In this document: piece after piece, positions 14,321 through 21,911 of the stretch
Layout: every line of letters starts with the position of its first letter
Position numbering within the stretch: position 1 is the stretch's first letter
NCBI GenBank assembly: GCA_045597205.1
Contig: JAZODT010000038.1
Span: 1-21,911, forward strand
Length of the DNA stretch: 21,911 bases
Direction of reading: 5' to 3'
Source of the DNA: UMGS755 sp045597205
GTDB lineage: Bacteria; Bacillota; Clostridia; UBA1381; UBA9506
The notes under the pieces: model-generated
Database searches by the model: none
What the model was told of the DNA's origin: nothing
Seen by the model: the letters and a program-made list of their open reading frames with translations, nothing else
Program-made: the position numbers and the translations under genes

Positions 14321-15643
14321 ATGTCTCTTTATACTAAACTTGTCAATAAAGAAGAAAAACTGGCTTTGATCGGTCTTGGTTATGTAGGCATGCCTATAGC
14401 GGTTGCCTTTGCAGCAAAAGGTTTGCAGGTTATCGGCTTTGACCTAAATAAAGCGAAAATTGAGTTGTATCAGTCCGGTGTTGATCCCACAAAAGAAGTG
14501 GGCGATGAAACCATTCAAAATACAACAGTTGAATTCACGGCTGATGAAGCAAAGTTAAAAGAAGCCAAATTTCATATTGTTGCTGTACCTACACCTATTA
14601 ATGCCGACCACACACCGGATTTAACACCGGTGATTGGCGCCAGTGAAATTGTGGGCAGAAATCTGACCAAAGGTTCTATAGTAGTCTATGAGTCTACGGT
14701 ATATCCTGGAGTAACAGAGGATGTTTGCATACCAATTTTGGAAAAAGAATCCGGTATGAAATGTGGTGTGGATTTTAAAGTGGGCTATTCTCCGGAACGA
14801 ATTAACCCTGGTGATAAGGTACACCGATTGGAGAATATCCATAAAATTGTTTCCGGTATGGATGCAGAGTCATTGGAAATTATTAAAAGTGTATATGATA
14901 TTGTAATTGAGGTAGGTACGTTCCCTGTTTCCACCATTAAAACAGCGGAAGCGGTTAAAGTGGTGGAAAACAGCCAGCGGGATATTAATATTGCTTTTAT
15001 GAATGAGCTTGCTATGGTGTTTGACCGCATGGGTATTGATACCAGCGAAGTGGTAGACGGTATGAACACTAAATGGAATGCCTTGGGTTTTCGCCCCGGT
15101 TTGGTGGGTGGTCATTGTATTGGTGTTGACCCTTATTATTTTACATATGAAGCAGAAAAGCTGGGGTATCACAGCCAGATTATTTTAAACGGCAGAATTG
15201 TGAATGACGGTATGGGACGTTTTGTGGCAGATGCTGCCATTAAACAAATGATTGCAGCCGGTCAGGCACCCAAAAATTCAAAAGTGGTGATTTTGGGGTT
15301 AACCTTTAAAGAAAATTGTCCGGACACAAGAAACAGTAAAGTAGATGACATTATTAAACGGTTAAATGAATATGAGATTACACCGGTGGTGGTAGACCCC
15401 TGGGCCAGTCAGCGGGATGCCATGCATGAATATGGCATTACACTCACTGAACTTTCTGATGTTAAAGATGCCGACTGTGTAATTGTGGCGGTAGCTCATA
15501 ATGAATTTAAGGCTCTGGCGCTGGATGATATTAAAAAATTATTTAAACCCTGTGATGATGCAGAAAAAGTTTTGATAGATGTTAAAAGTCTTTATAATGT
15601 ATCGGAGCTTGAAGCTTCCGGTATGAGATATTGGAGATTATAA
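14321..15643 (+). CDS. Nucleotide-sugar 6-dehydrogenase (WbpO/TviB/VipA type, makes a UDP-HexNAc uronic acid)
   Basis: The enzyme oxidises the C6 alcohol of a UDP-HexNAc to a carboxylate in two NAD-linked steps. The 440-aa protein has the N-terminal Rossmann motif IGLGYVGMP (17-25), STVYPGVTE (125-133), SPERINPGD (157-165) and the catalytic cysteine C266 in GGHCIGVDPYY. The GHCIGVDPYY form belongs to HexNAc dehydrogenases; UDP-glucose dehydrogenases usually have GGSCFPKD. The C-terminal domain has GLTFKENCPDTRNSK. I chose ATG 14321 because GGAGGG lies seven bases before it; an in-frame TTG at 14294 would add nine residues but engulfs that site. The likely product is UDP-GlcNAcA or UDP-GalNAcA, not UDP-GlcA. 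Confidence 0.92.
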   Translation: MSLYTKLVNKEEKLALIGLGYVGMPIAVAFAAKGLQVIGFDLNKAKIELYQSGVDPTKEVGDETIQNTTVEFTADEAKLKEAKFHIVAVPTPINADHTPDLTPVIGASEIVGRNLTKGSIVVYESTVYPGVTEDVCIPILEKESGMKCGVDFKVGYSPERINPGDKVHRLENIHKIVSGMDAESLEIIKSVYDIVIEVGTFPVSTIKTAEAVKVVENSQRDINIAFMNELAMVFDRMGIDTSEVVDGMNTKWNALGFRPGLVGGHCIGVDPYYFTYEAEKLGYHSQIILNGRIVNDGMGRFVADAAIKQMIAAGQAPKNSKVVILGLTFKENCPDTRNSKVDDIIKRLNEYEITPVVVDPWASQRDAMHEYGITLTELSDVKDADCVIVAVAHNEFKALALDDIKKLFKPCDDAEKVLIDVKSLYNVSELEASGMRYWRL

Positions 15644-15646
15644 AAC

Positions 15647-16684
15647 ATGAAGAAAGTTGCCGTAATCGGTCATTTTGCCTTTGGGAAAACATTTTTAGAC
15701 GGTCAGACAGTAAAAACTAAAATCCTGACGGAGGAATTAGAGGAAACATTTGGAGAAGAACAAGTTCTGAAACAGGATACCCATGGCGGGAAGAAAAAGC
15801 TGTTGTTTTTACCCTTTATGCTGCTTCGCGCATTGGTAAAATGTAAAAATGTCATTATTTTGCCTGCTCATAATGGCTTGCGGATTATTGCGCCACTCTT
15901 ATTTTTCTTAAATAAATTGTTTAAGAGAAAGCTGCATTATGCAGTGATTGGCGGTTGGCTGCCGGGCTTTTTGGAAAAGCGAAAGGGTTTAACAAAGAGC
16001 TTAAAGGGCTTTCATTGTATTTATGTAGAAACAAAAGCAATGAAAAAGGCCTTGGAAGAAAAAGGTTTTTCCAATGTTGTGATTATGCCGAATTGCAAAA
16101 AATTACAGATTTTGAAAGAAGATGAATTGGTCTATGCAGAATCTGAACCTTTTAAGCTTTGTACATTTTCCAGAGTGATGAAAGAAAAAGGCATTGAGGA
16201 TGCTGTTGAGGCTGTGAAAAAGGTGAATGAGGCAAAGGGCAGAACAGTTTTTATATTAGATATCTATGGGCAGGTAGATAGCGAACAAACAGAATGGTTT
16301 GAAGAGCTACAAAATAACTTTCCGGATTATATACGTTATGGCGGTTTGGTGCCGTTTGACCAGAGTGTTGAGGTGTTAAAGAATTATTTTGCGCTGCTGT
16401 TTCCTACACGGTTTTACACCGAGGGCATTCCAGGGACAATCATTGATGCCTATGCGGCAGGGGTGCCGGTAATTTCCGCAAAATGGGAGAACTATGCAGA
16501 TATAATTGAGGAAAACGTTACTGGAAAGGTATATGAGTTTAAGCATTATGATAATTTTGAAACTCTTTTGCTTTACATTGCAGAAAATCCAGAATGTTTA
16601 AGTGATTTAAAGTTTAATTGCATTAAAAAATGTAAATGTTTTCTCCCGAAAAATGCATTAAGTATTTTATATACAAAATTTTAG
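15647..16684 (+). CDS. Glycosyltransferase, GT4-like (GT-B fold)
   Basis: A 345-aa protein without signal peptide. The N-terminal half begins KKVAVIGHFAFGKTFLDGQT, a start I associate with clostridial EPS glycosyltransferases. The C-terminal half has the donor-site segments FSRVMKEKGIEDAVEAV (174-190), DIYGQVD (205-211) and EGIPGTIIDAYAAGVPVIS (259-277). In the E-x7-E motif the second acid is Asp (E259-x7-D267). The start lies three bases after the dehydrogenase stop, and its weak GGAG site lies inside the preceding gene, so translation is probably coupled. Donor and acceptor sugars are unknown. The C-terminus (CFLPKNALSILYTKF) reads normally, with no sign of frameshift. Confidence 0.85.
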   Translation: MKKVAVIGHFAFGKTFLDGQTVKTKILTEELEETFGEEQVLKQDTHGGKKKLLFLPFMLLRALVKCKNVIILPAHNGLRIIAPLLFFLNKLFKRKLHYAVIGGWLPGFLEKRKGLTKSLKGFHCIYVETKAMKKALEEKGFSNVVIMPNCKKLQILKEDELVYAESEPFKLCTFSRVMKEKGIEDAVEAVKKVNEAKGRTVFILDIYGQVDSEQTEWFEELQNNFPDYIRYGGLVPFDQSVEVLKNYFALLFPTRFYTEGIPGTIIDAYAAGVPVISAKWENYADIIEENVTGKVYEFKHYDNFETLLLYIAENPECLSDLKFNCIKKCKCFLPKNALSILYTKF

Positions 16685-16703
16685 TTTAAGGGGACTTATA
16701 AAT

Positions 16704-17609
16704 ATGTCTGTCAATTTATATAAATTAAAAAAATGGAAGGACATGTTGTTGGGAAAAAGTATACATCACGTAACGCAGGATGAAGGGACTATGTATGCTA
16801 AAGATGAAGTTAAAGGATATTATAACAACTTGACGTTAAAAGTAATCAATTCCGGAATTGCTGACAACTCTGTACCCATGTATCATGTAGACTCAGGTGA
16901 AAAACTGTATTTTTCTATAGGCATATTTCAGTATGGACTTGGGGCATATGATTTGTATCTTAAAAATAATGACAAAAATATGTTAGAAAAAACAGTTAAT
17001 TGTGCTGATTGGGCTTTGGAAAATCAACAAAATGATGGCGGTTGGCAAACGTTTGCACATGAGAATAAGGAAAAACCATATTCTGCAATGGCTCAAGGTG
17101 AGGGAATATCTCTTTTAATACGAGCCTATATAGCAACAGGAAATCAAAAATATATAGAAGCAGCACACAAAGCGAAAGAATTTATGCTCAAGCCAATAGA
17201 AAACGGAGGGACTACTGAATATAAAGACGGCGATGTATTTTTATATGAATTTGTATATGAACCGTTAGTTCTTAATGGGTGGATTTTTTCGCTATGGGGT
17301 TTATGGGATTATGTTGTATTTACTAAAGATAATGAGACAAATAAAATTTTGCAGTGCACAATTGACACATTAGAAAAAAACTTGCCCCAATATGATAATG
17401 GATATTGGAGTAAATATGATATGGGCAAGAGACTATGCAGCGGATTTTATCATAATTTACATATAGCTCAACTTAATGTGATGTATGAATTGACGGGGAA
17501 AGAAATTTTTAAAAATTATGCTGATAAATGGAATCAATATAATCAATCCTTTTTAAAAAGCAAATATGCTTTTGTGAAAAAAGTAATTCAAAAAGTTTTC
17601 GAAAAATAA
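16704..17609 (+). CDS. D-glucuronyl C5-epimerase-like protein
   Basis: The 301-aa protein resembles the C-terminal catalytic domain of animal heparan sulfate glucuronyl C5-epimerase (PF06662 type), which inverts C5 of glucuronate to iduronate within a polymer. Visible motifs are YSAMAQGEG (126-134), LNGWIFSLWGLWDY (190-203), LPQYDNGYWSKYD (227-239) and YHNLHIAQL (249-257). The animal enzyme has matching YSAMAQG, LNGF-type, LPLYDTGSG/YDLRH and YHxxHINQL stretches, and Y238 and Y249 line up with conserved tyrosines. No signal peptide or membrane anchor is seen, so it would act in the cytoplasm on a lipid-linked repeat or activated sugar. The gene looks richer in A and T than its neighbours, which could mean separate acquisition. 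Substrate is inferred only from context. Confidence 0.78.
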   Translation: MSVNLYKLKKWKDMLLGKSIHHVTQDEGTMYAKDEVKGYYNNLTLKVINSGIADNSVPMYHVDSGEKLYFSIGIFQYGLGAYDLYLKNNDKNMLEKTVNCADWALENQQNDGGWQTFAHENKEKPYSAMAQGEGISLLIRAYIATGNQKYIEAAHKAKEFMLKPIENGGTTEYKDGDVFLYEFVYEPLVLNGWIFSLWGLWDYVVFTKDNETNKILQCTIDTLEKNLPQYDNGYWSKYDMGKRLCSGFYHNLHIAQLNVMYELTGKEIFKNYADKWNQYNQSFLKSKYAFVKKVIQKVFEK

Positions 17610-17641
17610 TACATTAAGTACTTTAAAGAAGGTGAATGGCT

Positions 17642-18715
17642 TTGAAAATATTGCAGATAATGCCGGAATTTGCACTTGCGGGTGCGGAAGTAATGTGTGA
17701 AAACCTAGTATATGAATTAAAAAAAATCAATGCAGAGGTTGTTGTTGTCAGCTTGTATGATTACCATTCACCCATAACAAACAGAATGGAACAGGAAGGG
17801 ATTAAGGTTATATACCTTAATAAAAAAAGCGGATTTGATATTTCCATGTACAGAAAAATAAGAAAAGTTATTAAAACTGAAAAGCCTGATGTTGTTCATA
17901 CGCATCGATATGTAATGGAGTATGTGATACCGGCTTCTTTGTTTACAGGCATTAAAGCAAAAATTCATACTGTTCATAATGTAGCTTCTAAAGAAGTTGG
18001 CAGTATTGGGAAAAAACTTCACAATATATTTTTTAAATATTGCAAGGTTGTTCCCGTGGGGTTAACAGAGCTTATACAGAGATCTGTAGCTACAGAATAT
18101 GGAATTTCTGTCGATAAGGTGCCTTATATTTTAAATGGTATGCCGGTGGAAGTGTATAATAAAAAGAATGATTATTCGTCTGCAAAAAATATTCTTCATA
18201 TTGGAAGATTTAGTTATCAAAAAAATCATCAGGGTTTAATAGAGGCCTTTGAAATCATACATAGAAAATATCCCGATATAATTCTTAACCTTGTTGGAGC
18301 AGGTGAATTGGAAGAAGATATAAAGAGCCTTGTAGTGGAAAAGAAACTGGAAGAGGTCATTTGTTTTAAAGGTTTGCTTAATGATGTGAAGGAAGAAATG
18401 AGTAAAGCCGATATCTTTTGCCTACCCTCTCGTTATGAAGGCATGCCCATGACCATTATTGAGGCAATGGCATCCGGTTTGCCGGTTGTGGCAACGGCAG
18501 TGGGCGGTGTTTGTGATATGATAACAGACGGAAAAGACGGTCTTTTGTGTAAGAACATTCCGGAGGAGATAGCAGAGACTTTGGAAAAAGTAATTAAATC
18601 AGCAGAGCTTAGAGAAAAGCTGGGCAAAAATGCTGTTGCTACCGCAAAAGAATATTCTTCAGAAAATATGGCAAAGAAATATTATGAACTTTATTGTCAA
18701 TGCTTAAAAAAATAG
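17642..18715 (+). CDS. Glycosyltransferase family 4
   Basis: A GT-B retaining transferase of about 357 aa. It starts MKILQIMPEFALAGAE, with the acceptor-side glycine loop, then HTHRYVMEYVIPA, the donor-site strand ILHIGRFSYQKNHQGLIEAF, and the full E-x7-E motif in YEGMPMTIIEAMASGLPVV. I prefer the TTG at 17642: AAGGTGA (17629-17635) lies six bases before it, whereas the ATG at 17636 directly abuts that site. The resulting N-terminus is also the usual one for the family. It is cytoplasmic or membrane-associated and would add one sugar of the repeat unit; the sugar is not predictable. Confidence 0.9.
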   Translation: MKILQIMPEFALAGAEVMCENLVYELKKINAEVVVVSLYDYHSPITNRMEQEGIKVIYLNKKSGFDISMYRKIRKVIKTEKPDVVHTHRYVMEYVIPASLFTGIKAKIHTVHNVASKEVGSIGKKLHNIFFKYCKVVPVGLTELIQRSVATEYGISVDKVPYILNGMPVEVYNKKNDYSSAKNILHIGRFSYQKNHQGLIEAFEIIHRKYPDIILNLVGAGELEEDIKSLVVEKKLEEVICFKGLLNDVKEEMSKADIFCLPSRYEGMPMTIIEAMASGLPVVATAVGGVCDMITDGKDGLLCKNIPEEIAETLEKVIKSAELREKLGKNAVATAKEYSSENMAKKYYELYCQCLKK

Positions 18716-18728
18716 TTCGGAGGCTTTT

Positions 18729-19802
18729 ATGAATATAACATTTGTCACGCCCGGCATGGATTATGGTGGAGCAGAAAGGGTTATTTCAATTTTATCCAAT
18801 CAGTGGGTATCCATGGGGCATAATGTGAATCTCATTATTGTAGGCGAAAATCCGGATTGTGTTTATGCCCTTGATAATAGAGTTAAAACATACTGTATCG
18901 GCGGGTTAAAAGGGAACCCGATTGTTGCACATCTAAAACTTATAAAGGACATTAAAAAAGCAATTATTTCGTTTGACACTGAAGTTGCCATTTCCTTTAT
19001 GAATGACACGTGTGCTTACACGGCCCTTGCCTTAAAAAACACAAAAATACCGCTGTTTTATTCCGAAAGAAATGACCCGACTCGTGTTAATCGGAGAAAA
19101 ATAGATAAAATATACAGAAAAATTGTTGAAAACAACGCAAAGGGCATTGTATTTCAAACCAAAGGTGCCAAAGCACATTATAAAAAATCTGTGCAGGATA
19201 AATCAACAGTGATTTTGAATCCGTTTAATGCAGACAATCTTCCTGTTTATGATTTTGAAAAACGAGAAAAGGAAATAGTATCGGTAGGGCGTTTGCAACC
19301 ACAGAAAAATCAACAACTATTAATTGATGCCTTTGCCCTTATTGCAAAGGATTTTCCAGATTATAAACTGAAAATATACGGTGATGGAATTTTGAAAGAA
19401 ACATTGCAAAAGCAGATTGATGAAATGGATCTTTCTAAACAAGTTTTGTTAATGGGTGCTCATAAGGATATTTTCGATAAAATTGCAACGGCATCGTTAT
19501 TTGTACTTTCATCAGATTTTGAAGGTCTTCCTAATACATTGATTGAAGCAATGTGTATTGGTGTTCCATCTGTTTCTACCGATTGTTCACCCGGCGGTGC
19601 CCGTGAACTGATAACTGACGGCGAAAATGGGTTTATTGTGCCGTGTAACGATGCAGAAGCCTTGGCTGAAGCTATGAAAAAAGTGCTTTCTGATGATGAA
19701 ACAGCAAAAAAATTCAGCGTGGAAGGTAAAAAAGTTATAGAACGTATGGAATGTAAGACTATAGCCGAAGTGTGGCTAAGGTTTATTGAACAATATAAAT
19801 AA
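18729..19802 (+). CDS. Glycosyltransferase family 4
   Basis: A second GT-B transferase of 357 aa. ITFVTPGMDYGGAERVIS (3-20) is the N-terminal loop of the GT4 GalNAc/Gal-transferase-like group, VGRLQPQKNQQLLIDAF the donor-binding helix, and FEGLPNTLIEAMCIGVPSV the E-x7-E motif. SPGGARELITDGENG follows, as in PglH/PglJ/RfaB-like proteins. GGAGG lies five to six bases before the ATG, and 13 bases separate it from the previous gene. It would act on the cytoplasmic side of the lipid-linked repeat. The similarity to GalNAc transferases is weak evidence for the donor. Confidence 0.9.
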   Translation: MNITFVTPGMDYGGAERVISILSNQWVSMGHNVNLIIVGENPDCVYALDNRVKTYCIGGLKGNPIVAHLKLIKDIKKAIISFDTEVAISFMNDTCAYTALALKNTKIPLFYSERNDPTRVNRRKIDKIYRKIVENNAKGIVFQTKGAKAHYKKSVQDKSTVILNPFNADNLPVYDFEKREKEIVSVGRLQPQKNQQLLIDAFALIAKDFPDYKLKIYGDGILKETLQKQIDEMDLSKQVLLMGAHKDIFDKIATASLFVLSSDFEGLPNTLIEAMCIGVPSVSTDCSPGGARELITDGENGFIVPCNDAEALAEAMKKVLSDDETAKKFSVEGKKVIERMECKTIAEVWLRFIEQYK

Positions 19803-19814
19803 AGAGGATAAAAT

Positions 19815-21020
19815 ATGAAAAAATCTTACATAATTTTTTTGGAATTTGCCATTTTTGTGTTTTTTTTAATAGAATTGAACTATGACTGGAACCAAAGCCA
19901 AATTTTGCATTGGGGAGCCGTTGCCTTGTTGTTATTAGCGCATATGATAAAAAACGGCGGGGTATTTGATTTGAATTTTAAAGATTATTCCTTATGGATG
20001 GGTGGCATTATATTCATTTCAGTTATATCTCTAGTTTTTACAATAAGTCTCAGTAATTCAGTCAATATGTTAAAATCGCTCTTTGTTATTTTTGTTGCTT
20101 TTTTTGTCATAAGAAATTATATGACCGATGAAGATAAGATGAAAAAGATTTTAACATTATATCTTGTAGCTGTTCTCATTAATATGATTTATATTATTAC
20201 CCATATAGATTTGTCAATTATTGGCGAAGAGCAGCTTGGTGATGCAGCTATTGAAGGTTGGAACGGCAATTCAATTGGGCTCATGGCATCTTCTGCAGCG
20301 GTTTTGTGCGTGTATATGCTGATTCAAAAGAAAAGCTTGTTCAGCAAAATATTTTATTTGGCAATGTGTTCTTTCTTAATATATATTTTCTTATATACAG
20401 GGTCAAGAAAATCAATAGTATTGTTTGTAGTCTGTCTTATTGTTATGTTGTTTGCCAGCAATCCCCACAAAAAGATACGAAATGTATTAATTTCGGTTAT
20501 TATTATATTCGGGGCATATGTCCTGGTTATGAATGTAGAAAGTATATACAATGTTTTGGGTGTTCGTCTGGAAGGATTTTTTGCGTCTTTTACTGGTGAA
20601 GGAGAGATAGACAGCAGTACGCTTTTAAGACAAAAATACATAAAAAATGGTTGGGAATGGATTAAAGAAAATCCCATTGCAGGGTATGGTCTGGATGGTT
20701 ACAGACAATTAAATGGTCCAAAGACAGGGCATTTTACGTATTCGCACAACAATTTTATTGAAATGGCAATCAATTGGGGTGTTGGGGGTTTTCTATATTA
20801 TTATTCGGCCTATTTTGTAATTATAAAAGGATTTTTTAAGTATTTGAAGAACAATCTTTTAGCTGTAACTGTTTTTTCTCTTTTTATAGTGAATTTAATT
20901 TTGCATTATGGAATGGTAGCTTATTATGATATATGGCAGAATTTGTTGTTGTGCATAGGATTTGCCTTTATAAATATTAAAAAGTTTGAGAAGGTTGAGG
21001 CGGGAAAAGAAAATGATTAA
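19815..21020 (+). CDS. O-antigen ligase/polymerase-like membrane protein (Wzy type)
   Basis: A 401-aa integral membrane protein with roughly ten hydrophobic segments across its length. The large extracytoplasmic loop ends with the family signature: ENPIAGYGLDGYRQLNG, then FTYSHNNFIEMAINWG, followed by GGFLYYY. Together with TGSRKSIVLFVV this places it in the O-antigen ligase/Wzy family (PF04932 type). In a Gram-positive setting the likely job is polymerising repeat units on the outer face of the membrane after flipping; no flippase gene is inside the window. AAAGAGGA precedes the ATG. Its last eight bases overlap the next gene. Confidence 0.88.
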   Translation: MKKSYIIFLEFAIFVFFLIELNYDWNQSQILHWGAVALLLLAHMIKNGGVFDLNFKDYSLWMGGIIFISVISLVFTISLSNSVNMLKSLFVIFVAFFVIRNYMTDEDKMKKILTLYLVAVLINMIYIITHIDLSIIGEEQLGDAAIEGWNGNSIGLMASSAAVLCVYMLIQKKSLFSKIFYLAMCSFLIYIFLYTGSRKSIVLFVVCLIVMLFASNPHKKIRNVLISVIIIFGAYVLVMNVESIYNVLGVRLEGFFASFTGEGEIDSSTLLRQKYIKNGWEWIKENPIAGYGLDGYRQLNGPKTGHFTYSHNNFIEMAINWGVGGFLYYYSAYFVIIKGFFKYLKNNLLAVTVFSLFIVNLILHYGMVAYYDIWQNLLLCIGFAFINIKKFEKVEAGKEND

Positions 21021-21911
21021 AAAACTTGTTAATTTTGTCAAAAATCCTTCCTATCGATTCTTAGTTTTAGATGCAAGAGGTTTTTATAATTTTATGGAGG
21101 ATGCCAAGTATTTAAAGAAAAAGTTTAAAGCCATCATGGGCAGGGAATTGGATTTGGAAAATCCAAAGACATTTAATGAAAAGTTACAATGGTTAAAGCT
21201 TCATAACAGGAAACCGGAATATACGATGATGTCTGACAAATTGAAGGTGAGAGAATATATAAAAGAAAAGTTAGGTGAAGAGTATCTCATTCCTTTAATT
21301 GGTGTTTGGGATAATCCTGAGGATATTGATTTTGATGCGCTACCTAATCAGTTCGTGCTGAAATGTAATCATAATTCAGGTCTTGGGATGTATATTTGTA
21401 GGGATAAATCCACGCTAGATGCAAAAAAAATTAAAGAAATTAAAAAAGAGCTGAAAAAAGGTTTAAAACAGGATTATTATAAAACGGGCAGAGAGTGGCC
21501 GTATAAAAATATTGAGCGGAAAGTCATTGCAGAAAAGTATATGGAAAATACGGATATAAATCTTTGCGAACTCAGAGATTATAAGTTTTATTGTTTTAGT
21601 GGTAAAGCCAAATATTTATACGTTTCAGAAGGATTAGAAAATCATGAAACTGCCAAAATCAGTTTTCTTTCTTTGGACTGGGAATTTGCAGAGTTTGGAA
21701 GAAGCGATTATTCTCCTTTTACAGAATTGCCTCAAAAACCTAAAAATTTTGAGCAAATGGTTGCGCTAGCAAATCAATTGTCCCAAGGACACGAGTTTTT
21801 ACGAGTGGATTTATATGAGATAAACGAGAAAATTTATTTTTCAGAGCTTACGTTTTTTCCATGTAGTGCGCTGATGCCGTTTGAGCCGGAAGAATGGGAT
21901 TATAAATTTGG
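21013..21911 (+). CDS. TupA-like ATP-grasp protein, 3' end cut by the window
   Basis: An open frame of 299 codons runs off the right edge. It begins MIKKLVNFVKNPSYRF and shows TFNEKLQWLKLHNRKPEY (53-70), FVLKCNHNSG with a probable ATP-binding lysine K117, AEKYMEN (173-179), RDYKFYCFSGKAKYLYV (188-204) and, near the edge, RVDLYE (264-269) and FSELTFFP (276-283) with candidate metal-binding Asp and Glu. This pattern is the TupA-like ATP-grasp family (PF14305), named for a gene of teichuronopeptide synthesis in alkaliphilic Bacillus and common in capsule clusters. ATP-grasp enzymes join a carboxylate to an amine, so amidation of a uronic acid is a reasonable guess. It overlaps the polymerase gene by eight bases. 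No strong ribosome binding site, suggesting coupling. Confidence 0.85.
   Translation, partial: MIKKLVNFVKNPSYRFLVLDARGFYNFMEDAKYLKKKFKAIMGRELDLENPKTFNEKLQWLKLHNRKPEYTMMSDKLKVREYIKEKLGEEYLIPLIGVWDNPEDIDFDALPNQFVLKCNHNSGLGMYICRDKSTLDAKKIKEIKKELKKGLKQDYYKTGREWPYKNIERKVIAEKYMENTDINLCELRDYKFYCFSGKAKYLYVSEGLENHETAKISFLSLDWEFAEFGRSDYSPFTELPQKPKNFEQMVALANQLSQGHEFLRVDLYEINEKIYFSELTFFPCSALMPFEPEEWDYKF

Noticed and set aside
16600..16684. Frameshift or truncation at the end of the glycosyltransferase at 15647
   Set aside because: The change to AT-rich sequence looked suspicious, but the length (345 aa) and the final residues fit an intact family member.

Overview
The window reads as chromosome from a low-GC Bacillota, most likely an anaerobic gut-type clostridium. 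The basis is the AT-rich code, strong AGGAGG-type ribosome binding sites, textbook TTGACA/17/TATAAT promoters, a type 1B dihydroorotate dehydrogenase with its PyrK partner, the short Bacillus/Clostridium-type glucose-6-phosphate isomerase (449 aa), and tRNA genes that encode their own CCA. I cannot name a genus from the sequence alone.

Layout. (1) Bases 1-324 hold the 3' part of a strongly folded, possibly non-coding RNA, a hairpin terminator, and the promoter and leader of the first operon. (2) 325-5875 is a compact housekeeping operon: pyrK-pyrD (pyrimidine synthesis), pgi (glycolysis), thrC (threonine synthesis) and prmA (ribosomal protein L11 methylation). (3) 5876-8728 is a run of small units: tRNA-Val(GAC), an XRE-family repressor transcribed leftward, a divergent zinc-ribbon protein, a leftward citrate synthase gene, and a rightward tRNA with a CAT anticodon (Ile2-like). 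(4) 8729-9367 has no credible protein gene. It contains terminators, a mirror-symmetric string of hairpins, and an 86-base tRNA-like remnant with the 3' end of an Asn-type tRNA. (5) From 9383 to the right edge runs one rightward operon for a cell-surface polysaccharide, starting from a clear promoter at 9285-9313.

The polysaccharide operon makes a coherent story. A membrane NDP-HexNAc 4,6-dehydratase, a DegT-type aminotransferase and a monotopic sugar-phosphate transferase would make an amino-deoxy sugar and load it onto the lipid carrier. One GT2 and three GT4-type glycosyltransferases would extend it. A nucleotide-sugar 6-dehydrogenase supplies a uronic acid, and a protein related to D-glucuronyl C5-epimerase could invert it. 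A Wzy/O-antigen-ligase-like membrane protein would polymerise the repeat, and a TupA-like ATP-grasp enzyme (cut by the window edge) could add an amide-linked group. No flippase or chain-length regulator is seen; they may lie beyond the right edge.

The points most worth a second look are the C5-epimerase and ATP-grasp pair in a uronate-type locus, the hairpin ladder at 8764-8928 with two competing folds, the tRNA-like remnant beside it, and the folded RNA at the left edge.
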